From Clostridiales bacterium (lineage in GTDB: Bacteria; Bacillota_A; Clostridia; Christensenellales; Aristaeellaceae), in contig JAIKWN010000080.1 of assembly GCA_024684665.1 (NCBI GenBank), positions 1-5,794 on the forward strand: a DNA stretch of 5,794 bases, written 5' to 3'. The notes under the pieces were generated by a model. It was not told the origin of the DNA. It searched no databases and saw only the letters and a list, made by a program, of their open reading frames with translations. Position 1 is the first letter of the stretch. Each line of letters opens with the position of its first letter. Made by a program: the position numbers and the translations under genes. Shown piece after piece: positions 1 through 5,794 of this stretch.

Positions 1-360
1 CACGGTTTCGCCGATGGACATGGTTTCACGCGCCTTGTTCGCGGTGCGGACATTGGCGTAGGTTGCGCTCTTCATGCCGAGGACGCAAACCGCGCTGGAC
101 ATCAGCGCGCCGAGCAGCAGCGTGATACCGGCCGTCTTCTCAATGAAGAGGGCAAAGATCAAAGCCAACAGGGCCACCACCAGGGAGATGGTCTTGTATT
201 CCGTGAGCATGAAAGTGTTGGCGCCGGAGCGGATGATGCCGGCCATCTCGACCATTTCTTCCGTTCCTTCGGGCATGCGCTTGATGTCGAAATAGTTCTT
301 TCCGACATAGGCGATGGCCGCGCAAATCACGACGAGGACGACGATGCTCCAAACTGTCAT
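1..360 (-). CDS. hppA: Membrane-bound ion-pumping pyrophosphatase, N-terminal part (runs off left edge)
   Basis: This is the first 120 codons of a membrane pyrophosphatase, an integral membrane enzyme that couples hydrolysis of inorganic pyrophosphate to H+ or Na+ export. The translation from 360 begins MTVWSIVVLVV and shows three hydrophobic segments at about residues 3-19, 58-74 and 77-95. Family signatures are GTEEM (32-36), SGANTFMLTEYKTI (45-58) and the segment ATYANVRTANKAR (99-111). Full-length members have about 650-700 residues and some 16 membrane spans, so roughly 80% of the gene, including the pyrophosphate-binding motifs and the residues that decide K+ dependence and Na+ versus H+ specificity, lies outside the window. 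The ATG at 360 is chosen because GGGAG sits about 8 nt upstream. An in-frame ATG at 375 has its purine-rich stretch directly against it, too close for a normal ribosome binding site. The gene is divergent from the rest of the window and has its own promoter. Confidence 0.93.
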   Translation of the reverse strand, partial: MTVWSIVVLVVICAAIAYVGKNYFDIKRMPEGTEEMVEMAGIIRSGANTFMLTEYKTISLVVALLALIFALFIEKTAGITLLLGALMSSAVCVLGMKSATYANVRTANKARETMSIGETV

Positions 361-396
361 AGTGTTTGCTCCCATCCCTTCTGTAATTTGAATCTC

Positions 397-410
397 GCTG
401 TGAGCACAGC
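397..410. repeat. 14-bp palindrome in the hppA leader
   Basis: GCTGTG-AG-CACAGC has two perfect 6-base arms around a 2-base centre. It lies about 27-40 nt downstream of the predicted hppA transcription start and before the ribosome binding site. It could be an operator for a dimeric regulator. As RNA it could only form a 5-bp stem with a 4-nt loop, too small to act as a terminator, and no T-run follows. No regulator is identified. Confidence 0.4.
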
Positions 411-443
411 ACAATAAATGCCGATCGTTCACGGCTGGTTCAT

Positions 444-472
444 ATTTTACAGACAAAACCTTTTTCCGTCAA
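444..472 (-). promoter_or_regulatory. Sigma-A type promoter for hppA
   Basis: On the minus strand TTGACG (472-467) is followed after exactly 17 bp by TAAAAT (449-444). This is a near-consensus sigma-A/sigma-70 promoter directed at hppA. The predicted start of transcription is near 437, giving a leader of about 75 nt. The DNA upstream of the -35 on this strand (about 473-500) has T-rich runs that could act as an UP-like element, which is inference. Confidence 0.75.
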
Positions 473-544
473 GGGAAAATGAGACAAAAATCTTCAAAAC
501 ACGAATCATTTTCGGGCTTGATTCTTCCGGAAAGGCACAACTTA

Positions 545-553
545 TGATATAAT
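545..553 (+). promoter_or_regulatory. Extended -10 promoter for the rightward gene cluster
   Basis: TGATATAAT combines a perfect TATAAT (548-553) with the extended -10 TG dinucleotide (545-546). The -35 position (about 525-530, TTCCGG) is poor, as often seen where an extended -10 compensates. Transcription would start near 560, leaving a leader of about 34 nt before the AGGAGG site and the ATG at 594. It probably drives all five genes to the right, because no other clear promoter or terminator is seen among them. Confidence 0.65.
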
Positions 554-581
554 CGAAATGCCAGCAGACAATCCGTTTGAG

Positions 582-588
582 AGGAGGG
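582..588 (+). promoter_or_regulatory. Ribosome binding site that fixes the start at 594
   Basis: AGGAGGG (582-588) lies at ideal distance from ATG 594. The earlier in-frame ATG at 558 has no purine-rich site, overlaps the expected transcription start, and is only 5 bp past the -10 hexamer. The site therefore selects 594 as the translation start. Confidence 0.85.
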
Positions 589-593
589 ACCGG

Positions 594-3050
594 ATGATCT
601 TCTTCCAGCAGTTTTTCCTGGACCGGGAAAAAGACATTGCCGTCGATCTGTGGATGGACGGGGAGCGCATGGAGCATGTGATTCGCACCCCCAATCACCG
701 CACCGGGAACCTCATCTGCAATCTGGCAGCCCTGTGCGGCCTTCCGGTCTCTGAAGATGAGCATGGGCTGAAAGTGATCCGGGGCGAGGTCCCGTGTTAT
801 TTCGACGGCGACAACCGCCGGATGTATATCCTCCGTCTCGGCAACACAAAGATCGCCAACATTTTTCCGGACGGACGGGTCGAACTGAAGGCATCGATTC
901 CCGCCATTTCCAAGACCCTCATGAGCCAGACCAAGGAATATCATCTCGGGATTGAGAAGACCATTGTCAAGACCTACATCCGCAGCGAGTGCAAGTTCCG
1001 CACGGACCTGCACACCCACATGAACGGAAACCTGCCACCGGATGTACTGGTTGCACTTGGCATTATGCACCAGATCCGTTACCCCTATTACTATATCAAA
1101 AAGCTTGGGCTTCGCTGTACCCTGGCACAGATTGCCGCACTGGAAGCGCGCAGGGTCACGGCCGAGGCCGGGATGGAAGAGACGACGCTCACCGGCCGTT
1201 ACCGGGAACGCCGCATTGACGACCTGACCTTCATCAACTTTGCGGATCTGATTCTCGGCAACCCTGCGGATGCCGCTGAGAACATCGGACGCATCCGGAA
1301 TTCCCTCACGATTCCCAAAGACGGTCAGGCCGTGTTTGCTGACCTTGAAAAAGTATATCTGTACCGGTATGTCTTCACGAAAGGCGTCGCATCGGAGGAT
1401 CACTATCCCGGCCTGAACATCGAGGGTATTCCGGACCGTGACGTGCGAAGCTACGCTGAACAGATCCGCCGCGACAGGGAGGACAGCCGTTTCCGGCAGA
1501 ATACGCTGTATCAGGATCTTCTCCTCTGGATCGCCCGCGAATACAAACGCCATGGGATCGTCTACGCGGAAATCACTGATACTGCGCTGCTGAACCGCAT
1601 GGAGATCCCGGAACGGCTGCGGCAGATTCATGAGATCATGCCCGCTGTGACTCGTGAAACCGGCGTCCTGCTCCGCTTCCTGGCTGGCATCCGCCGCATC
1701 CCGCTGACCATCATCCGCGACAAGATCACACCCAATGACTACCTGGTGGAAAACCTCCGCTGTCTGCGGGTTGTGGCCGGAGATCCCTATGTCGCCGGCA
1801 GCGACATCATCGGCGAAGAAATCAACGATATCCTGGAGTTGCGGCCCCTGATCCGTGAACTCACGGCCATCGCGGGGGAACACAAGGGGTTTGTGATCCG
1901 GATTCACGCCGGAGAGAACGACAGCCTGCGGGATAATGTGGCCAATTCCATCCGCTGCGTGCGGGAAGCTCTCCTTCCGGGGCAGTCCATGCCGCCGCTC
2001 AGGCTTGGGCACGGCCTGTACACCTGCGACCTTCGGAGCGCGCGCGGCAACCGTTTGCTGGAAGACCTGCGGGAACTCGGCGTTGTGCTTGAATTTCAGA
2101 TCACATCCAATGTGCGCCTGAACAATCTCAGCCATCTGGAACGGCACCCGCTGCGCCAGTATCTGCGTGCGGGTATCCGCTGCGTGCAGGGAACAGACGG
2201 CGGCGCGCTTTACGGCACGAACTCCATTGACGAAGAACTCAGCCTCGAAAAGATTCTCGGGTTGACGTTTGACGACCTGCGGCAGATGCGGCAGGCCGAG
2301 GATGACATTCTTACCGACAGCCTGCGCACTTTTGAAGAAAAACAGGCCGATTTCAGGAGCCGCCGCCCAGGCGGAGACACTGCCCTGTATTACACGCATC
2401 TCCTGGCTGAAGGGAAGACGTCTTCGCCTGTCCTCTGGAAAGGCGGAGTCGCAGTCCATACGGAAGAAGCGCTCTGTTCACAGATCACGGCGCTTCCGGC
2501 TGACCGTTTCCCAATCGTCATCGCCGGAGGAAGCTTTAACAGCGATCGGCGTCGTTCCGTGCTGCGTGAAGAAGACCGCGCTTTCTTGGATGAACTGATC
2601 AGCAAAGCCGATCAGGCCAAAGTCTGTTTTGTGATCGGACATCATCTGACAGCACAGGAAGGATATCTTCTCCAACTGGCCAAAGACCGTTTCCCGGTCT
2701 ATGCCATTGTTCCCAATCAGCTGAGCCGCTCCCAATGCGCGAAGCTCCAGGAAGCTGGAATTGGTATTCTGGTATCAATCGAAGCATCGGGAATGGGGCT
2801 TTATAAGAGTTATGCCTACGAAATCTTTAACCGGATGCCTTCCGCCCTGCTGGCCTTCGACGGAAACTCCGCCGCGCAGAATCTGATCCAGGAAGCCCGA
2901 AACGGCCACTATAAATGCTGGATCTGCATCAATCTGCGCTCACGTGCCCTTGCGGCGAAAGCACGGATGCTTGAAGGCTATGTCAGTCCGATGGCTGACC
3001 CGGAAGGCATCCTGCGCAGATTGGGTTTGCTTCGACAGGACTTGCTGTAA
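594..3050 (+). CDS. Adenosine deaminase-family hydrolase with C-terminal Rossmann-like (SLOG/YspA-like) domain
   Basis: The 818-residue product carries the zinc-dependent deaminase signatures in order. They are DLHTHMNGNLPP (H140, H142 zinc ligands), YAEI (324-327), GSDIIGEE (402-409), IRIHAGEN (H438 zinc ligand, E441 catalytic Glu), RLGHG (H473), EFQITSN (500-506) and GTDGGALYGT (D535 zinc ligand). The expected reaction is hydrolytic deamination of an adenine-type nucleoside or nucleotide. The second Asp of the usual TDDP motif is Gly536 here, so the substrate may differ. The spacing H142-H438 is about 100 residues longer than in classical adenosine deaminase (about 340 residues in all), with the excess before residue 320. 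Residues 1-115 form an unrecognised N-terminal part. From about 638 a separate alpha/beta domain follows: IVIAGGSFNSD (641-651), FVIGHHLTAQEG (679-690), SGMGLYKS (732-739) and AFDGNSAAQNLI (754-765). This layout resembles SLOG-superfamily nucleotide-binding domains of the YspA type, a judgement by eye. No signal peptide or membrane segment is seen. The start is set by the promoter and AGGAGGG site. The gene ends 12 bp before the polymerase gene. The family call is firm; substrate and biological role are unknown. Confidence 0.85.
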   Translation: MIFFQQFFLDREKDIAVDLWMDGERMEHVIRTPNHRTGNLICNLAALCGLPVSEDEHGLKVIRGEVPCYFDGDNRRMYILRLGNTKIANIFPDGRVELKASIPAISKTLMSQTKEYHLGIEKTIVKTYIRSECKFRTDLHTHMNGNLPPDVLVALGIMHQIRYPYYYIKKLGLRCTLAQIAALEARRVTAEAGMEETTLTGRYRERRIDDLTFINFADLILGNPADAAENIGRIRNSLTIPKDGQAVFADLEKVYLYRYVFTKGVASEDHYPGLNIEGIPDRDVRSYAEQIRRDREDSRFRQNTLYQDLLLWIAREYKRHGIVYAEITDTALLNRMEIPERLRQIHEIMPAVTRETGVLLRFLAGIRRIPLTIIRDKITPNDYLVENLRCLRVVAGDPYVAGSDIIGEEINDILELRPLIRELTAIAGEHKGFVIRIHAGENDSLRDNVANSIRCVREALLPGQSMPPLRLGHGLYTCDLRSARGNRLLEDLRELGVVLEFQITSNVRLNNLSHLERHPLRQYLRAGIRCVQGTDGGALYGTNSIDEELSLEKILGLTFDDLRQMRQAEDDILTDSLRTFEEKQADFRSRRPGGDTALYYTHLLAEGKTSSPVLWKGGVAVHTEEALCSQITALPADRFPIVIAGGSFNSDRRRSVLREEDRAFLDELISKADQAKVCFVIGHHLTAQEGYLLQLAKDRFPVYAIVPNQLSRSQCAKLQEAGIGILVSIEASGMGLYKSYAYEIFNRMPSALLAFDGNSAAQNLIQEARNGHYKCWICINLRSRALAAKARMLEGYVSPMADPEGILRRLGLLRQDLL

Positions 3051-3062
3051 AGGAGGCAGGTC

Positions 3063-4505
3063 ATGTCTGGAAACGTCTATGCAGCAATCGACCTGAAGTC
3101 CTTCTACGCTTCCGTGGAATGCGTAGCGCGCGGCCTTGACCCGCTGACCACCAATCTGGTGGTTGCGGATGAACGGCGCACCGAAAAGACGATCTGTCTT
3201 GCCGTTACGCCGACGCTGAAGGCCTATGGTCTTTCCGGGCGCAGCCGGCTTTTCGAAGTCGTGGAAAAGGCAAAAGAAGTTCTCGCCTCTACCGGCAAGC
3301 CTCTTGAATACATCGTTGCGCCGCCTCGGATGAAGCTTTACATGGAGACCAGCGCGAAGATCTATGAAGAGGTTTATCTTCATTATGCGTCAGCGGAAGA
3401 TATTCATGTTTATTCGATTGACGAAGTCTTTATTGACCTGACGCGCTATCTCGCCTTTTACGGCATTACGCCACATGAACTGGTGCGCCGGATCATCGCG
3501 GATATTCTCAAGCTGACAGGAATCACCGCTACAGCGGGAATCGGAACGAATCTCTTCCTGGCGAAAGTTGCGATGGACATCGTGGCCAAGCACGTTCCCG
3601 CAGATCAGGACGGCGTCCGCATCGCGGAGCTGAATGAGCAGACCTATCGCGAAAAGCTCTGGAGCCATCAGCCCCTGACTTCCTTCTGGCGTGTGGGACG
3701 GGGAATCGCGGCAAGGCTGCGGAAATACGGCTGCTTCACCATGGGGGATGTCGCACGCTTCAGTTTGCGCAACGAAGATGCGCTCTTCCGGGAATTTGGG
3801 GTTGATGCGGAACTGCTGATCGATCACGCCTGGGGACAGGAAAACTGTACCATGGCAGATATCAAATGCTACAGACCCGAGTCCGCATCCCTTTCACAGG
3901 GACAGGTGCTCTCCCGGCCCTACTGCTTCGAGGAAGGCCGCATCATCGTCCGCGAAATGGCGGAACAGATGGCCCTTGAACTGGTCGCAAAGCATCTCGT
4001 CGCGAGCGGTGTCAGTCTTGCGGTCGTCTACGACCGGGAGGCACTCCAAACCGGGCAATGGCATGGCGAAACCGAGACAGACTGGTATGGGCGAATCGCG
4101 CCGAAGACGGCCCACGGCGGACGGACACTACTGGACGCTGGCGGTTATCCCCTTCCCACCAGTTCCTCCCAGAAGATCATCGACGCTGCTGTTTCCATCT
4201 ACGAGGAAGTGACAGACCGTTCGCTCCCGGTGCGGCGCTTCTACATTGATGTGGCGGATCTTCATCCGGCGGATGAAATACGGCAGGCGCCCAGGCAGCT
4301 GGATCTGTTCAGCGATCCAGAGATCCTGCAGCGCGAATCCGAGACCGACAGGAAAGAAGCAAGGATCCAGCAAGCAATGCTCCAGATCAAGAAAAGATAC
4401 GGCAAGAATGCGATCCTTCGGGGGACCAGTTATCAGGAGAGCTCCACAGCCAGGGAGCGCAACGCGCAGATCGGCGGACATGCAGCGGAGGCAAATGAAC
4501 CATGA
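3063..4505 (+). CDS. Y-family translesion DNA polymerase (DinB/UmuC superfamily, UvrX-like)
   Basis: This 480-residue protein is a Y-family polymerase, which copies damaged templates with low fidelity. The palm begins AAIDLKSFYASVE, giving metal ligand D10 and, by alignment to the DinB pattern, Y15 as the steric gate that excludes ribonucleotides. YSIDEVFID supplies D120 and E121, completing the catalytic carboxylates. Other family segments are VADERRTEKTICLAV, TAGIGTNLFLAKVAMD (157-172) and a helix-hairpin-helix-like stretch at about 207-235 (FWRVGRGIAARLRKYG). The little-finger domain follows to about 405. QLDLF at 412-416 is a textbook beta-clamp binding motif, followed by a charged tail. 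It is longer than E. coli DinB (351) or UmuC (422), in keeping with the Firmicute branch that includes B. subtilis UvrX. AAGGAGG (3050-3056) lies 6 nt before the ATG. The stop overlaps the next start as ATGA. No canonical LexA/DinR box was found upstream, so SOS control is not supported here. Confidence 0.93.
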   Translation: MSGNVYAAIDLKSFYASVECVARGLDPLTTNLVVADERRTEKTICLAVTPTLKAYGLSGRSRLFEVVEKAKEVLASTGKPLEYIVAPPRMKLYMETSAKIYEEVYLHYASAEDIHVYSIDEVFIDLTRYLAFYGITPHELVRRIIADILKLTGITATAGIGTNLFLAKVAMDIVAKHVPADQDGVRIAELNEQTYREKLWSHQPLTSFWRVGRGIAARLRKYGCFTMGDVARFSLRNEDALFREFGVDAELLIDHAWGQENCTMADIKCYRPESASLSQGQVLSRPYCFEEGRIIVREMAEQMALELVAKHLVASGVSLAVVYDREALQTGQWHGETETDWYGRIAPKTAHGGRTLLDAGGYPLPTSSSQKIIDAAVSIYEEVTDRSLPVRRFYIDVADLHPADEIRQAPRQLDLFSDPEILQRESETDRKEARIQQAMLQIKKRYGKNAILRGTSYQESSTARERNAQIGGHAAEANEP

Positions 4506-4717
4506 CAGGATATGAGGACATCCTTCACGCGGAGAGGCCAAGATCCGCAAAGCATCCTCCCATGCCGAGACCCGAGCGGGCCAAGCAGTTTATGCCTTTT
4601 GCCACCCTTCGCGGCTTCGGTGATCTGCTCACAGACCGTGAGGACAGCGTAATTTCGCGGATGGACAAAGTCCTGGAAGAGGAGGAAGTCTGGGAAGATG
4701 AGAATAGCTCTGTTTGA
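4502..4717 (+). CDS. Small conserved protein of the Y-polymerase partner family (YolD-associated type), short form
   Basis: A 71-residue protein beginning MTGYEDILHAERP, with the core PMPRPERAKQFMPFATLRGF at about residues 20-39. I recognise this core as the counterpart of the 'DRAAQFAPFAALTGY' motif in small proteins encoded directly after UmuC/DinB-type polymerases in many Clostridia. Their function is unproven, and a role as polymerase partner is inferred from constant linkage. Many relatives have 100 or more residues with a further beta-rich tail, whereas this one ends in an acidic stretch (about 57-67, EEEEVWEDEN). It is soluble, with no signal or membrane segment. The start codon overlaps the polymerase stop (ATGA), and GGAGG at 4487-4491 lies 10 nt upstream, which predicts translational coupling. 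Its last 20 bases overlap the HAD gene. The next gene is intact in its own frame, so the short length is not an obvious frameshift. Confidence 0.8.
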   Translation: MTGYEDILHAERPRSAKHPPMPRPERAKQFMPFATLRGFGDLLTDREDSVISRMDKVLEEEEVWEDENSSV

Positions 4718-5351
4718 CTTTGACGGAACGCTCTGCCCGGGCGATTCGATCGTCCCATACCTCCGATTCTGCATCCGGAAAGGGTTCGCCCCGCCAACCC
4801 AATGGTTCCGCGCTGCCGGCGGTTACCTGCATCAAAGGCTGCATCCTGATTCTGTCAGCGAGGCGAAAGCGGAGTCTTTGTCTTTCATCCGCGGCCGGGA
4901 GAAAGCGGAGATGGACGGAATCGCCGAACAGTTCATCGGCGAATGTCTCCAGCCGAGGTTTTATTCGGAAGGGATCGAAACGATGCAGCGCCTGCGCGGG
5001 GAAGGACTCAAAGTCATTCTTCTCTCCGCGTCCGCGTCGGTCTATATGGATAAGATGATTGATTTCCTTCAAGTCGATGCGGTCATCAGCACGCAGTGTG
5101 AACTGGACAGCCATAACCGCTATACCGGCGCCGTCGGACCAAACTGCCGGGATGAAGAGAAACTGCGCCGGCTTCATGCGTGGGCCAACGGGCAGGAACT
5201 TGAGATTGTCACAGCCTTTGGGGATTCTGCCCATGATATCCCCATGCTGGCGCAGGCTGAGAAGCCGGTTTGGGTCAATCCGTCATCGACTCTGACTGGA
5301 CAGGTCCAAGGAGAGATTGTAAGATGGAAGAGAGGAAGGAACCAAGTATGA
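4698..5351 (+). CDS. HAD-superfamily phosphatase, subfamily IB (SerB-like)
   Basis: A 217-residue haloacid-dehalogenase-type phosphatase with all four motifs. Motif I is LFDFDGTL, with nucleophile D7 and acid/base D9. Motif II is ILLSAS, with S110. The motif III Lys is probably K155 in DEEKLRRL. Motif IV is FGDSAHDIPML, with Mg2+ ligands D176 and D180. The cap between motifs I and II is helical (about residues 15-85), as in the phosphoserine phosphatase-like IB group, which acts on small phosphorylated metabolites in the cytosol. The substrate cannot be read from the sequence, and SerB identity is not claimed. GGAGG at 4681-4685 and the closer GGGAAG precede the ATG. The first 20 bases overlap the small upstream gene, and the stop overlaps the next start as ATGA. 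The C-terminus is basic (KRGRNQV). Confidence 0.88.
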   Translation: MRIALFDFDGTLCPGDSIVPYLRFCIRKGFAPPTQWFRAAGGYLHQRLHPDSVSEAKAESLSFIRGREKAEMDGIAEQFIGECLQPRFYSEGIETMQRLRGEGLKVILLSASASVYMDKMIDFLQVDAVISTQCELDSHNRYTGAVGPNCRDEEKLRRLHAWANGQELEIVTAFGDSAHDIPMLAQAEKPVWVNPSSTLTGQVQGEIVRWKRGRNQV

Positions 5352-5794
5352 TGCGTTTACAGAAATACCTGGCCATGAGCGGGGTGGCTTCCAGACGGAA
5401 TGCCGAAAAGCTGATTGCGGAAGGCCACGTGCAGGTCAACGGAGAAACCGTCACGGAGATGGGCGTTCAGGTGGATGAAGCCAAAGACCGTATCACCGTG
5501 GACGGCAAACCGGTCAAGCTCGAAGAAGAAAAGCATTACATTGCGTACAACAAACCGATGTATGAGGTCACGACCGCTTCAGACCCCGAAGGACGACCAA
5601 CTGTCATGGATATGTTCCGGGATTATCCGGTGCGTCTTTATCCGGTCGGCCGTCTGGACTACGACAGCGAAGGCCTGCTCCTGCTCACCAATGACGGGGA
5701 ACTGATGAATCACCTTCTCCATCCGAGCCATGAGGTCCCGAAATCATACCTTTGCCGCGTTTCACACCAGCCGACAGAGGAAGATTTGCGCCAG
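5348..5794 (+). CDS. rluB: RluB/RsuA-type rRNA pseudouridine synthase, N-terminal part (runs off right edge)
   Basis: The frame is open from ATG 5348 to the window end (149 codons, no stop). Residues 2-60 form an S4 RNA-binding domain (MRLQKYLAMSGVASRRNAEK, then GHVQVNG). It is followed by the pseudouridine synthase fold, with YNKP, the catalytic motif GRLDYDSEGLLLLTNDGEL (catalytic Asp is D104) and HPSHEVPKSYLCRV. The enzyme isomerises a specific uridine in rRNA. RluB acts on 23S rRNA (U2605 in E. coli), while RsuA acts on 16S rRNA. The sequence reads more like RluB, but the two are hard to separate by eye. Full members have about 240 residues, so some 90 are missing. GAGGAAGGA (5332-5340) lies 7 nt upstream of ATG 5348. 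A second ATG follows immediately at 5351, and either could start translation. The start overlaps the HAD stop, predicting translational coupling. Confidence 0.9.
   Translation, partial: MMRLQKYLAMSGVASRRNAEKLIAEGHVQVNGETVTEMGVQVDEAKDRITVDGKPVKLEEEKHYIAYNKPMYEVTTASDPEGRPTVMDMFRDYPVRLYPVGRLDYDSEGLLLLTNDGELMNHLLHPSHEVPKSYLCRVSHQPTEEDLRQ

Noticed and set aside
140..412. A 90-codon minus-strand frame overlapping the start of hppA.
   Set aside because: It is out of frame with the recognised pyrophosphatase and reads as a compositionally biased His/Arg-rich sequence.
502..514. CGAA-N5-TTCG inverted repeat upstream of the rightward promoter, resembling a LexA/DinR (SOS) box.
   Set aside because: The Firmicute LexA box has CGAAC-N4-GTTCG, 14 bp in all. 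Here the repeat is one base short and lacks the inner C and G, so LexA binding is not supported. It could be tested by comparing relatives.
525..532. TTCCGGAA 8-bp palindrome at the -35 position of the rightward promoter.
   Set aside because: It is too short to distinguish from chance, and no second copy was noticed in the intergenic region.
447..2459. A 670-codon open frame on the minus strand opposite the deaminase gene.
   Set aside because: It is antisense to a gene with clear family motifs, its translation shows no recognisable domain or ordered motif, and it has no convincing ribosome binding site. It is an open-frame shadow caused by codon bias.
2940..3383. Minus-strand frames opposite the polymerase gene, such as this one of 147 codons, and 3390-3827.
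   Set aside because: They are antisense to the catalytic palm of a complete polymerase and show no family features of their own.
4714..5295. Plus-strand frames at 4714-5058 and 5059-5295 inside the HAD gene.
   Set aside because: They are Ser/Arg-rich shadows in another frame of a gene with all four HAD motifs intact.
5415..5705. A 96-codon plus-strand frame inside the pseudouridine synthase gene.
   Set aside because: The correct frame from 5348 carries the S4 domain and the GRLD catalytic motif through to the edge; this one is a shadow.
594..5794. Possibility that the cluster is a complete RADAR defence locus.
   Set aside because: Only an enlarged deaminase is present. No RdrA-like ATPase with Walker motifs and no small membrane accessory protein can be seen in the window.

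Overview
The window looks like chromosomal DNA of a Bacillota (Firmicutes) bacterium, probably a moderately GC-rich Clostridia or Erysipelotrichia relative. The evidence is strong AGGAGG-type ribosome binding sites, tightly packed co-directional genes with ATGA overlaps, and a clostridial/bacillar type of Y-family polymerase followed by its usual small partner gene. This placement is inference; no rRNA or other taxonomic marker is present. I see no tRNA, rRNA, CRISPR array, insertion sequence or prophage integrase.

Layout. At the left edge, on the minus strand, lies the N-terminal 120 codons of a membrane pyrophosphatase (hppA), which runs off the window. Positions 361-593 are a divergent intergenic region. 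It holds a good sigma-A promoter for hppA (TTGACG, 17 bp, TAAAAT), a short palindrome in the hppA leader, and an extended -10 promoter (TGATATAAT) facing right. From 594 to the right edge five plus-strand genes follow with gaps of 12 bp or less, most likely one transcription unit. They are (1) an 818-residue adenosine-deaminase-family enzyme with a C-terminal Rossmann-like, SLOG/YspA-like domain; (2) a 480-residue Y-family translesion DNA polymerase with a beta-clamp binding motif; (3) a 71-residue protein of the small family found beside such polymerases; (4) a 217-residue HAD phosphatase of the SerB-like (IB) type; and (5) the first 149 codons of an RluB/RsuA-type rRNA pseudouridine synthase, open at the right edge.

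How they may work together. The polymerase and the small protein are a recognisable translesion-synthesis pair. The HAD and pseudouridine synthase genes are ordinary housekeeping types joined to them by stop/start overlaps. The unusual gene is the first: all expected zinc and catalytic residues of the deaminase are visible, but the substrate-contacting second Asp of the TDD motif is Gly. There are about 100 extra residues inside the barrel, and a putative nucleotide-binding domain is attached at the C-terminus. Its association with an error-prone polymerase suggests a role in nucleotide metabolism, stress or defence, but that is inference from neighbourhood and domain content only.
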